Assembly: GCA_009733775.1 (NCBI GenBank)
Contig: WOGZ01000379.1
Location: 1 to 29,319 of the forward strand
DNA length: 29,319 bases
Source: Alectoria sarmentosa
Lineage: Eukaryota; Ascomycota; Lecanoromycetes; Lecanorales; Parmeliaceae
Reading direction: 5' to 3'
The notes under the pieces were generated by a model. The model ran no database searches. It was given only the letters and a program-made list of their open reading frames with translations, and had not been told where the DNA came from. A program made the translations under genes and the position numbers. Each line of letters starts with the position of its first letter. Position 1 is the first letter of the stretch. Shown piece after piece: positions 10,051 through 21,507 of this stretch.

Positions 10051-11776
10051 CAAATCGAACTTTTTAATCGTATACAACGAGGCTTAAAATATATCAGACG
10101 AGTAAAACAGTTATCACGATTAATCAATCGCTTTTTAAATCGATTTAAAACCGAATTCATTTTCGACATTATCGACTCTTTTTTAATAAATGTTATTTTA
10201 ATTAATAAAATCTTTCGCAATCAAATAATAAAAAATTATCAAAATGAATTACAATAAATTAAGATCATAATTATTATAAAAACAAATGCAAAATTAAAAA
10301 ACAATATTATTAAATTGTTATACAAATTAATCAACGATTTATTTTACTTTAATAATTTTAAAAAAGAAATGCGATTATATATGTTAATAAGAATTTAAAA
10401 ATATAAAGTTTTCAAATTAATTTATAATAAAATAAAACATTTTAATTACGCTCATATTCACGAAAAATTAATTCGCGATATTTACATTTTCAACATGTTT
10501 ATTAAGTTATATAAATATTTACGACATTATTTTCATTATTAATTATATTAAATTTTCAGATATAAATTATATAAATTATTATAATTAATTTATACGTCGT
10601 TTCGTTTATTTTATACGATAATAATCGACTTTATTTTAACATTATCATTAATTATTTCGAATTACGATTATATTATATCGATTACGAATAAATTTAATAA
10701 AATATCATATTTATTTCGAGAAAAATTAATTAAAACGAAATTTAATAAGCTTATCGATTATTATCACGATTGTTATTATTAAATTAAAGTTTATTATAAA
10801 TAATTATCTCAAATCGAGATCGTAAATTCGTCAAAAAATAATAATAACAAATTTTAAAAATTTTTAAAATTAATCTGCTATACTTTATTGTTTAACATTC
10901 ACAAATTAATAAACAATTTGAAAAATTAAACGAAATCGTCGAAATTGTTTTACGCTATTTTATTTTTATAATGTTTAATAAATAATAATTAATGATGCTT
11001 TCACAATTGATAGCAATATTAAATAACTTTATTAAATATAACTCGACGCATCTCGCCTTTATTAAAATATTTTATAAATTCAAAATTCAAAAATTATTAA
11101 ATATATTAAAACACGATGATTTCAATCTCGAAAATCTTATAAAAGAAATTTCAAATGAGATTAAATTCATTTCGTAACAAATTATTATTATTATTATTTA
11201 AAACACAATTGTTACATTAATAACAACTCGATTATTCGTTATATAAAACACGTTTACTTTTATATCAATTATAAAATAATGAATAATAATTGTATAAATG
11301 TTTTTACGAAAGATTATCACGTAAATTATATTATTCGTTATTACGTTATATATTATCGAGCAACGCGTTATAATAATACGCGTATTTATATTAACACGAA
11401 TGTTTATATTAAAGACTTCGACGTAAGTTACGTTATTCGTTATTATTACGTCTTTCGCAATCACGTTTTTTGTTACGAAATAACGCGCAATAACAATATA
11501 AATATTTTTTAAAAAGTCTTTCGCAAGAACTATGATTGCTGCTATAAATGCGTTTTTCTTAAATAATTTTAAATTTATTTATCGATCTAAATATATTAAC
11601 GTTTAAAATACATTTACTTTTATTTCGATAAAAATAAAAAAATATTATAATGCTAAACACAAATCGATGTTTTTTAAAATCGATAATTATATGCATTTAC
11701 GTTTATATCGAAATTATTAAATAATCGATATATAATTATAAAACTTGATTAACAATTCGCTAAGTCGTTTAAAATC
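10051..11776 (+). pseudogene. Integrase remnant of pol
   Basis: The frame from 10051 is open to 10251. It includes a DIIDSF block (10165) and leads into the zinc-binding N-terminal domain, where CPHC reads Tyr-Phe-His-Tyr (10528-10539). The core has Asp in IIDFIL at 10627-10629. A frameshift follows. Then IISNRDRKF (10803-10829) represents ISDRDxKF with the catalytic Asp codon at 10812 now AAT (Asn), and QFEKLNEIVEIVLR represents Q(S)ER.N..VEIALR with the catalytic Glu kept at 10920-10922. The spacing from 10812 to 10920 is exactly the D-X35-E of retroviral-type integrases. STHLAF...ILKHDDF (10992-11177) and an AKHKSMFF block near 11670 match the C-terminal part. Repeated ATTCGTTATTACG-like sequence occupies the linker at 11310-11460. 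Confidence 0.88.
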
Positions 11777-12138
11777 GTGAAACGCATTAAACGATTAATT
11801 TATCATTTTAAATTATTATTAATTATAAAGATTCATAATATCGTTTCAATAATATATCTTAAACTCGTTATTATTACTACTTTAAATTCGTATAAACGTT
11901 ATTTCACGATATTATCGTTCGTTATTATTAATAATAAAAAAGAATATAAAATCGAACGTTTAATACGAAAACGTTTATATCGCTTCGATCGTGCTAAATA
12001 AACAATTATTCAATATTTAATAAAATGAAAAAAATATGATTTTTAAAAAAATGAATAATTTTTCGCAAATAGTTAATTAATGCGTTTAAATTAATTCGAG
12101 AATATGAGAAAATTAATAAAATTATATTTATATTAATC
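11777..12138 (+). pseudogene. Integrase C-terminal tail and chromodomain remnant
   Basis: The open frame 11777-12001 reads MKRIKRLIYHFKL then KIHNIVSIIYLKL, matching the GRLAYRLELPxxMKIHxVxSIxHLEP block that precedes fungal chromodomains. EYKIERLIRKR follows at 11942, corresponding to the (E)EYEVExIL.. start of the chromodomain. After a stop at 11999 the same frame continues IIQYLIK, then a TGA at 12026 and a TAA at 12056. These fall where the family has the two conserved Trp of YLVRWKGY...xEW. Both losses are Trp TGG changed by G-to-A. Such chromodomains direct integration to methylated-H3K9 heterochromatin. It is in another phase from integrase, so a frameshift lies between about 11700 and 11777. 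Confidence 0.85.
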
Positions 12139-12388
12139 GTTATTATTCTCAATTATCATAGCATTATTATATAATAAACTTTATCGATTTAATAAAATTC
12201 TTTATATCAATCGTATCATAATCGAATCGTATGAAAAAAACTTTCAAGATTAATATATATGATGAAATTAATAATGCTATAAGGTTTTGCTTAAAGTGCG
12301 TTACGTTAAACTTTTATTATAATTTTAATTGCTTTGTTACCGAATTGTACGTTATTAAAACGATAATTATATTTTATTTATTTGCAAT

Positions 12389-12580
12389 TATTATAATCAT
12401 TATAAAAATCTTTTATAAAAATCTTTTATAAATGCTTTTATTTAGTTTAAAATAGAACGAAAAGACTAAATTAAGTTAATATTAACATTTTCACTCGTTT
12501 TTGTTATTTGAGATAGAATTTTAAATAAAATTAAACAAGACTTTTACACATTTTATAACTAATTATAATTAATTATCACA
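12389..12580 (+). repeat. 3' LTR of the gypsy element
   Basis: This copy matches 3891-4081 over its full length. Its first bases are TATTATAATC, versus TGTTATGATT on the left, so its TG has become TA. It keeps the CA end (TCACA) that the left copy lost. About 250 bp between the chromodomain and this LTR (12139-12388) show no coding character and no clear polypurine tract. Confidence 0.85.
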
Positions 12581-12585
12581 TTTAA
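12581..12585. repeat. Target-site duplication TTTAA, right copy
   Basis: TTTAA directly after the TCACA end of the right LTR equals the bases before the left LTR (3886-3890). Confidence 0.7.
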
Positions 12586-14342
12586 TAAAATATATCGAAC
12601 ATATCAAAAATGGGTTAAAAAAATTAATTTAAAAAAAAACGCAAATTTATTCGATTGTTTAAATAATTCTTTAATAATAAAATTATAATTAATTTAAATT
12701 GTTATTAAAGATTAAATATTTATATTGCGAAGAAATTTAATTATTAAAAAAACTCGATAAATAAACTTTAAAAACTCTTTTTTTTTTATTAAATTTTGTC
12801 AAATGAAATTTCTTTTTACGATGAAAAAAAATTAATTCATTATTTTTTAAAATTTGAATAATAAATATAAATTGCATTTATATAATTTATAAAAAAAAGC
12901 TTTATAAACGTTAAATATATATATTTATTAATAAATTATTTATAAATAAATAAGATTAAATAATTTTTAAATATTTATTAATAATAATTATTTATTATTT
13001 ATATAAATCGATTTATTTAATTTTAATAAACATTTTAATTTTAAAATTTAAAACATTAAAAAAACTTTATTTTAAGAAAATTTCAAAAAGTATTTTTTTA
13101 AATTAATATCGAAAAATTAAACGAATTATTTTTAATTATATATTATAAGCACTTAAATTACGTACGCTTTTATATAATATTTGAAAGCAAATAAATATTC
13201 ATTTTTTGCAAAAAAAAAATTCGTTCTTTTATTCACTTTTTATAAAAGATTTTCTTTTTCGCTTTTTTATTTATTCTCTGCGAAAAGAATTTATAAAAAT
13301 CTTTTTAAAAAAATTATATTCATTTCTTTATTTTTTTATAAAGTTTTTCGTAAAAATTAATTATATATATATAACTTATTTGAAATCGCGAAAAGATTAT
13401 TATGTTTTATTAAATATTTATAATAATTATATTCTTTTACGTAGTTTTTCGATTATTAAATATTATAATTATGATTTTAATTATATATTAAATTTTTAAA
13501 AAACGCGATTACGTCGTAAATAATATTTTATAACTTTTTAATAACTTATATTATCGAATTAATAAACTTAAATCTTTAAAAAATTTATTATAAAATTTAT
13601 ATAATCGAATTTATGATAAATTTAAATACAAAAATTTAAAATATAAAACGTATTCGACGTTTAAAAAATTTAAATTTTATTATTTATATATATTAATATT
13701 ATAGAAAAAATATCTTCGATAATAAATAAATTTAATAAAATGTTAAAAAGATCATATTATAAATAATAATGAAATTTAATCGTTAGATTTTTAATAATAA
13801 AAATGAAGATGCGAATAAAACGATCGATATTAATTTCGAAAATTAAATAATTATAAATAAAAAGTTTATCAAAGTTTTCGAAACGAATTTTAAAAATAAA
13901 AAAATTTAATATATTTTAATATTATTTAAAATATTAAAATATATTTTTGTATAAATTAAGAAAATATATATTGTATTTTAAAAATAAATATTAAATAAAT
14001 AATATACGTTATAAAAGATTTTTATATTTTAATAAATAAATAAATTTATTATTATTATTTTCAAACTTTTTGCAACGAGCTTTATAAATTTATAATTGTT
14101 TTAAAATCTTTTTTAATAAATTTCATATTAATATTAAATTAAAGCGCGCCTTATGTTTTAAGATTTTTGTTCAAAACATTTCGTAAAGCGCAACTTTCAA
14201 TATATGTTTTTAATATTATCTATAATATTATTTATAATATTATTTATAATAATTTTTTAAATATTTTTATAATTTTTAATAAAACTTTTTATTTATTTAT
14301 TTATATAAAGATATATTATTAAAAAACTTTGCGTAAGCGACT
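12586..14342. other. Gene-free degenerate spacer between two elements
   Basis: This is extremely AT-rich with sparse CpG. A 97-codon + strand open frame (13206-13499), rich in Phe, Tyr, Ile and Lys, is the longest in the window. It resembles no family I recognise, has no evident upstream or downstream partner, and is about what chance allows at this composition, so I do not call it a gene. No RNA gene or repeat boundary was seen. Confidence 0.5.
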
Positions 14343-14632
14343 TTTTATTATAAATGTATATACTTTTATAAATGTGATTATAAAAGTAAATATAAAATTA
14401 ATTCTTTCTTTCTTACAAAATTAATTATTTATATAAATTTGTTAAATTATTAATTTAATAAGATATCTTTTTAATAAATGCAATCGCTAAATGAGATAAA
14501 CATTTCGATAAAATAAATGTTTATCGTGATTATCATAATAATGTTAATAAATAAAAAATAAAATAACGTTTTCGTTATAACGTCATATATAAGTTTAATT
14601 CTAAAAAAAAAAAGTAGCAATCGATCGTAACA
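14343..14632. repeat. Left LTR-like direct repeat
   Basis: It shares with the right copy the blocks ATTATAAATG, AAATATAAAATT, a GTTAARTTATTAATTTAA-type block, AATATCTTTTT and GCAATCG. It then has a palindromic GATAAACATTT/AAATGTTTATC stem (14495-14525), and a tail ending near TAACA at 14632. C-to-T and G-to-A changes dominate the differences from the right copy. Confidence 0.7.
14361..14388. other. Conserved 9-bp stem within the LTR-like repeat
   Basis: TACTTTTAT and ATAAAAGTA form a perfect 9-bp inverted repeat around a 10-base loop. The right copy has the same stem at 21243-21270, as TATTTTCAT and ATGAAAATA. The two stems differ at two positions, and at both the partner base differs too, so pairing is kept in each. 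Confidence 0.7.
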
Positions 14633-17600
14633 TAAATGTTAATATATATAAATTTAATTTTAAATATTAATTAAAGAATTTCAAATTAATAAAGCATTTA
14701 AATAAATTATTTTTTAAGACGATTTCGTCGTTATAAAGCTTATATAAAAGAAAATAATATAATAAATAATGATTATTTAATTACAACTCGACGTGATTAT
14801 ATTAAGATAATTTTCATTCTTGTTTTATACTTCTCAATCAACTTTTTAACTTTAAATAAGTTTTCGATATTATATCACATATTGTGTTCGTTATCACAAT
14901 TCTTTCATTTAATAAAATATTGAAATTTATTATAATGAGTTCGTTTTTTAAATAATATCTCGATTTTATAATAATTTTTAATAACATTATTCTCTTTTAT
15001 CTCGAAAATAAATATCATCTTATATCGTTTATAAAAATTTAGTTATTTGTTTATTTTAATTATATTATTAATATTATAAAATAAATCTTTATAATTAATA
15101 ACAACTCGAAACGATAAATTAATTAATCGACTTTATTAAAAATCTTAAAAAGATTAATTCGTTATTAATATAATTTATAATTTATAATATTTAAAATCTT
15201 ATAATTTTAATATAAATATAAATAAACAATACTTCTTTTAATAAGATTCAATTATTTATATAATTTATTATAATAAATTTTGATCATAACATTAATAAAT
15301 ATTAAAAACTTTTCAACTTATTCACGTTTTAATTAACATAAATAATTGAAATACTTTAACGATAAGTCGAAAAGAAAATCGAAAATATCACGAACATTAA
15401 AATTATAAAAAAATTTATTTGAAAATATATTAATAAAATAAATTTTTGAAATTATTTAAATAGTTTTATAAATATGATAATAATAAAATTTAGTCGCTAT
15501 TATTATTTAAATTAATAATCATATTATAACGAATAATTATTTCGATAATTTGATTAATGCGCTTCGATTAATCATCGATTTATAAATAATAAACGATGTT
15601 AATAAACAAGTCGATGTCGAGCTTTATAAAAATCATTTTTCAAAATTCAAATATAAATTTAACATCACGATTGCTAATAATAATAAAAGATATATTTTAA
15701 TTATATTAATAAAGAGCTACAAGCATTAAATCAATTTATTCGTTTATTATATAAATAATCTTATTAAAAACGAATAATATTTTCTTGAAAAACTTGTTTA
15801 TTATTATAAATAAAAAATCAAGGTTATTTTCCGTCGTTATAAATAATGCGACGATGAAATTTATTATTATAATATAAAAAGAAATTGTAAATCTATTAAT
15901 GAAAATTATGTTATTATAAAATTTATGTCGCTTAATTTAATTAAGTTCACATTTCGAATAATAATTAATATAAATATGTAAATGTTTTATTAAATGTTTT
16001 AAACATAAAAAATTAATAATGCGATTATAAGTTTTATGAATTTTTTTATAATACTGACGATTATAGATTAATTCAAAGATTTCTTACTCGAGAGCGTTAA
16101 ATATATATAAACGCTTTTTATCATTATCAAAATTCGTATAATAAATGAAATCATTTCGTAATTTAAATTATAAATTAATTCGTTAAATAGTTATATTGTC
16201 AACGTCGTTGTTTTTAGCTTTTAATTCATTAATAAAAATGTTAAAAATAATAATTGCGATTTCTTTAATAATCTCAAAAATCTTACTTTATTAAAAATCT
16301 TTTACATATTCGATAATGAAACGTGATTTGAAATTCGTCGATATTTTTATTAAAATGATATAATAATTAATAAATGTTTTTATACGAAATACGCGTGATT
16401 AAATAAACACCTCGAGATCGTAAATTAATTATTTATATAATATTTTTAACATATTTAATTTATTTTTTATTGTTATAATCGATGTTTATAATCGTAATAA
16501 AGCATCGAAAACGATGTTTATTTTATTAATCTTATAACGTATTATTAAATTAAATATAAAAAAATATTAAAACGTTTAAATAAATCGTAAATTAGTTTTA
16601 TCGATGCTTGAAATAATAAGATTTATTTAACGAAATATAAATATAACAATAAAATAATTTATATATATTATTATAAATGATTTTTTGATAAATCGATTAT
16701 ATATCGCATTTTTCTAATAATTTAAACTATATTATCGATAATTTTTATCTTTATAAATTAATAATTTTATTCAATTTAAATGAGCATTTTATTAAAAAAA
16801 CAATAATTACACATTAATACGTGAAAAGAATTTTTCGAGATTATTAACGACGTAATAAATCATAATAGCGAAGTTTTATTTTTTAAAAACATTAAAGTTA
16901 ATGTAAAACTTATAATTAAAATCGTAATAAATCAAAAATGTTAAATTAATAAAAGTTTTTTAAAGATCTTTAAAGGCTTTGATTTCGATTTTCGTAAAAT
17001 CATAAAAAAAAATGTTAAATTGCCGCTTACGTGCGTGTCTTTTGAAAATTTTAAAAAATGCTTTTATAAATTTCGTTTTACGTATTTATAAGACATTAAC
17101 GCGCTATATATAACGATAAATTGATAATCGTAATTAATTTATAAAATTAAGAAACATTTTTAATTTGCGAAAAAATATCGAAAAATGCAACGATATTATA
17201 ACGATAAGTTTTTCTTTTAATATCGATAAATTTAAAAAATTAACTCATTAATTTAACAAAATCACAAAAAAATATTATAAAAAAGATTTCTTAAAATTCA
17301 AGCAAATTCGACGTTATCGAAATAAAATAAAAAACTTTCATAAATGCTTTAAGTGTTTTAATAAAATTTTAAAAAAGATTATTATATCGTCGATATAAAC
17401 TTTAATAAAATCACGCAATAATTTTAATAAACGATTAATTTACCGTTATATATAAAGTAATAATCATTTATATTTTATAATAATCTCGTTAAATTACTCT
17501 TAATCTCGATGAAATATTATTATAAAATTATATTAATCTTTATAACGAACACAAAATTAATAAAAATAATTATTATTATCAATTATAAAGATATATAACG

Positions 17601-20600
17601 CTTCAATTATAATTATTATAATATTCGATTAAAAAGATAACGAATAAACATTAAATTTTATAATCTTATTAAATTTATATATTATTTACGATCATTCGAT
17701 CTTTTTATTATCGTAAAATAATTATTTTCAAATCACGAATATAAAATAAATATGTAAAATAAATTAAATTAATTATTTTATTTTGTTTTAAGTATAAAGT
17801 TTATTAAATGTGAAATTAATAATTTTTCGATTTTTTTAATTAATCGAATACACACGTAACGACTTAATTATAACATTTAATTTCAATAAAATAAACATTC
17901 ATTTCTCTTTAAAAATATTTATTACAATGCTTTAATTTTCTCATATTTCAGAAAATTCTTTTATTATCGCAATAATTTAAAACGTTATCTTAAACACATT
18001 ATAAATTATAATATTATTATTTATTAATATATGCTTATATTATAAATTAATTAATTTTATCGATTTTATAAAGCTTGATAAAGATTTAAACATTAACGAG
18101 ATATTTATTAAAAAAAATAACGAAAAATAAGATAAAAGCAATTATCGTTATCATTAAAACTGTAACAAAATTCTTTTTTCATAATTTCACGTTATCGATA
18201 ACGAGATAAACATTAATAAAGTTAATTATATAAACGTTATCTTATTTATATTTAAATAATGTCTTTAATTTAATTTACTTTAATAAACGAATTAATATAA
18301 TTATAACGTTATAAATTTATATTATTAAAATTATAACATCGACGAAAGAAATAAAAATTTTATTAATAAATTTCAAATCACAAACGCAATTTAACTCAAA
18401 TAAGAAATCTTTATTATTAAGAATTTTATTATTATAAATAATAAATACTTTAACGATAACATTTAATATTATAAAAAAAAAATTTAAAACGAGTTATGCA
18501 TTTAAAATAAAGATTTAATTTAATAATAACGTCGATAAAAGCTTGTAACTTTTAACACTTTATTAAAATAAAAACTTTAATATTCAAATTCACGAGCATT
18601 TCTTTCAACGTTATAATGTTAATGTTAATAAAAATGTTAACTTTAAAATTATTTATAATATGAACTTTTATAATAAAACAAATCGTTTTTATTAAATCGT
18701 CAAAATTATTTCGAACGTAAATCGACATCGTCGCATATTTATTAATGCGAATAATTTTATTATTTATTTCTCTGATTAATAATAATATAATCATTTTCTT
18801 AATCTTTAATTTAAATACGTGCTTTTAACAAATACGCTCGATTATTTATAATAATTTCATAATTTATATTTAAAAACATTTCACTCTCTTTTACTTTAAA
18901 CTTCGACGAAAAACATATTTTAAAAATAACATATTTTCAATTTTTAAAATTATAATCAAATTTAATATTATAATATAACTTAATAATAAATTTAATAATA
19001 TTAATATAAACATTATTTATTATAAATATTATAAATTTATTAAAAATTATTTTTAATAATGAATTTTGCTTCGAGCACGAATTTCGTAAATGTTTAAAAA
19101 ACTTATTTTTAAACGAAAAACAGATTTCGCATTTATTATATATATAATTAATTTTCTTATTAACGAAATGTACGTTATATATATTATCATAATTATTTTT
19201 ATTTAAATTAATAAATTCTTTATTAAATATTAAAACAAGTTTCTCGATAATATAATATTAATAAAAATCAATAAATTTATTATACTCATTATCGAAACTT
19301 TTATTAACATTTTTATTTACTTAATAAATTCGTTATTGCTGCGAATATTAAAAATAATAAAATCGATTATTTTAAAAAAACTATTAATATAATGATTTAT
19401 TATTGTTATAAAATAATTTAATTAACTTTAAAAGCAAACGTTATAATTAATCATTAACTTAAAATTATTAAAAAATTTATTTATTTATATTTGAATTAAC
19501 GATTTAAAATTATTAAAATAAATTTTCGCTTAAACGTTAATTTATTTATAATAAATTTCTATTTAAATATTAATATTATTAATTAATATAAACATTAATA
19601 TTATATTAACGAGAAATGAAAAATTGCTAAATATAATAAAATTAATTGAATTAATTAAATTAGCGATCGTAAAATTATTTTTTAAAATTAATATTTTATT
19701 ATTTTTACTATTATTAACGAAATTGAAATTAATTATAATTATCTTTTTTATTATTTTCAAATCGAAATTATCGATTTGCTTATTAAATTAAAATTTTTAT
19801 GCTTAATTTTTTTATATACTTATTTATATAAACTTATTATTTATGTTTATAATTATTAAAACTTATAAAATATAAATTAATTATAATAATTTCTTTAAAC
19901 TTTTTAATGTTTCGACGAAGCTTTAATTTAATATTATTATAAATAATATTAAATTAATTTTTGATAAACGTTATATTAACGTCTTTAATCGATCGAAAAA
20001 TCTTTTAAATATACTCACGTAATTTACGTCGAGTATTAACATCATATAAAATATAACATTTACGAAATATAATATCGATAATTATCGTAATAACTTTCTT
20101 AAATTTATCGACAAATAAAATAATTTATTCGTTTACGTCGTTATCGAATTTAATAATTCGACGTTTTATAATTGAAAGTTCAATAATTCATTATTTTAAA
20201 ATGATATTATATAAACTTATTTATAAATTATCTCGTATTATATTAACACTTTTAACGATAATAAAGTTTTTAACACGTTTAATAAATAAATATATGTTAC
20301 GAAAATATGTTTTTTTATTAATATGCTCAATTATTAATTTGTTATTAATTAATTTATTTTCATATATAAAATTAAAAAAGTTTAAACTATTAAGATTTCA
20401 TTTACTTTCGTTACTTTCTTTTATTATAATAAATCTAAAAAATTTAAACTTATTAAATAAATTTTATTAATTAAATTATAAAAGATGCTCGATAACGTAT
20501 TAAAATATATTAATATTAATAACTGTTTATATATTTGAATCAATAATAAAAAATATATTAACAAAATCAATTAATAAATTATAAATAATCTCTTTAACAA

Positions 20601-21224
20601 AAATTACTTTAATAATAAAATCGTTTATATTTGAAAATGTGAATATCGAATTAATGATTACAAATTCGATAATTAAAAGTATAACAATCGACGAATTATA
20701 TAAAATAATTTCGATAAAAGATAAGTTTTCGAAAAAACGTCATAAATCTTTAATGATTATCTCGAAATTACGAATTACTAACTTAATTATTATTCGTTTT
20801 AATAATTTAATCTTTTAATTAAATTTATTATAACTCGATAAACGAATCGAGCGAAAATGACTTTAATCGAACACGTTATCATTTTATTATAATTGAAAAA
20901 GATGCTTTAATAAATTTAAACGTATTTTTTATAAAATAATTAATAATTAATCGAATAATAAGATTAATGAAACTATTAAATTAATAATCAAGATTAATAA
21001 AATCTTATAATTATTAAACTTGAACGACGACGTTATAAAAAATTAACGAAATAATTAGATTAATAAGTAAACGTTTTAACGAAGAAAACACTTAATAATC
21101 GAAAATGGATTAATGAATTAATTATTAATAAGTCGATCAATAATGATTATTATATTAATTGATAAAAATCTTTAATTTAACAAAAATCGATTAAATAATA
21201 ACTATATTAAATAAATGTTATTAT

Positions 21225-21507
21225 TGTTATTATAAATGCATATATTTTCATAAATGTAATTATGAAAATAAATATAAAATTGATTGATTTTTTTTAAAGA
21301 ATTAACTATTTATATGAATTTGTTAAGTTATTAATTTAACAAAATATCTTTTTGACAAGTGCAATCGTTAAGCGAGATAAGTATTTTGATAAAATAAGTG
21401 CTTATCGTAATTATTATAACACTCTTTTTATTTATTAATAAAAAAGAAGTATTAACGTGTTTATATCTATAAAAAGTTTTTTATAAAGTTTCAATTTAAC
21501 GATAATA
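21225..21507. repeat. Right LTR-like direct repeat
   Basis: This is the less mutated copy of the repeat at 14343. It starts TGTTATTATAAATGCATATA and keeps several G and C lost on the left, such as GACAAGTGCAATCG, AAGCGAGATAAG and GTGCTTATCG. The inner arms GATAAG (21376) and CTTATC (21401) pair. The end near 21507 is set by alignment with the left copy. Confidence 0.7.

Larger units (their letters stand above)
3891..12580 (+). mobile_element. Degenerate Ty3/gypsy chromodomain LTR retrotransposon
   Basis: This is an almost complete, RIP-inactivated element of 8,690 bp including its insertions. It has 191/192-bp LTRs beginning TG and (in the inferred ancestor) ending CA, bounded by TTTAA duplications. 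On the + strand one reading phase, interrupted by stops, carries a gag remnant and zinc finger (6214), protease (6481), reverse transcriptase (7771-8110), RNase H (8560-9009) and the integrase N-terminus (10165-10629). A frameshift precedes the second integrase catalytic site (10812), and another precedes the chromodomain (11942). The integrase D-to-E spacing is exactly 35 residues. The order PR-RT-RH-IN-chromodomain is that of fungal chromoviruses. A solo LTR and a foldback-like insert interrupt it. It cannot encode functional proteins. Confidence 0.9.
14343..21507. mobile_element. Probable second LTR retrotransposon, unclassified
   Basis: A direct repeat of about 285 bp at 14343-14632 and 21225-21507 encloses 6.6 kb, a normal size for an LTR element. 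Differences between the copies are mostly transitions. The better-preserved copy starts TGTTATTATAAATGCATATA, as LTRs commonly do, and the left copy ends TAACA. Internal translation shows stretches with coding character on the + strand (for example around 16823-16920), but I could not recognise protease, polymerase or integrase motifs, so family and strand are open. No convincing target duplication was found (CGACT against AGATA). Two dispersed copies of another repeat type remain possible. Confidence 0.55.

Noticed and set aside
9942..10220. A 92-codon minus-strand open frame starting in AT-rich DNA.
   Set aside because: It crosses the 11-bp tandem repeat and lies antisense to the integrase N-terminal region, whose + strand frame is in phase with the rest of pol.
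11198..11512. Overlapping + and - open frames (11279-11512 and 11198-11464) without stops on either strand.
   Set aside because: Repeated ATTCGTTATTACG-like sequence lacks stops on both strands. The stretch is the linker of the integrase remnant on the + strand.
13206..13499. The longest open frame in the window (97 codons).
   Set aside because: It is low-complexity Phe/Tyr/Ile/Lys composition with no recognisable motif, and its length is not surprising over 29 kb at this base composition.
20201..20470. An 89-codon Leu/Ile-rich + strand open frame that could be read as a membrane protein.
   Set aside because: Hydrophobic Leu/Ile/Phe content is the automatic result of translating TTA/ATA/TTT-rich DNA. 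No partner, start context or family match is visible, and it lies inside the second element.
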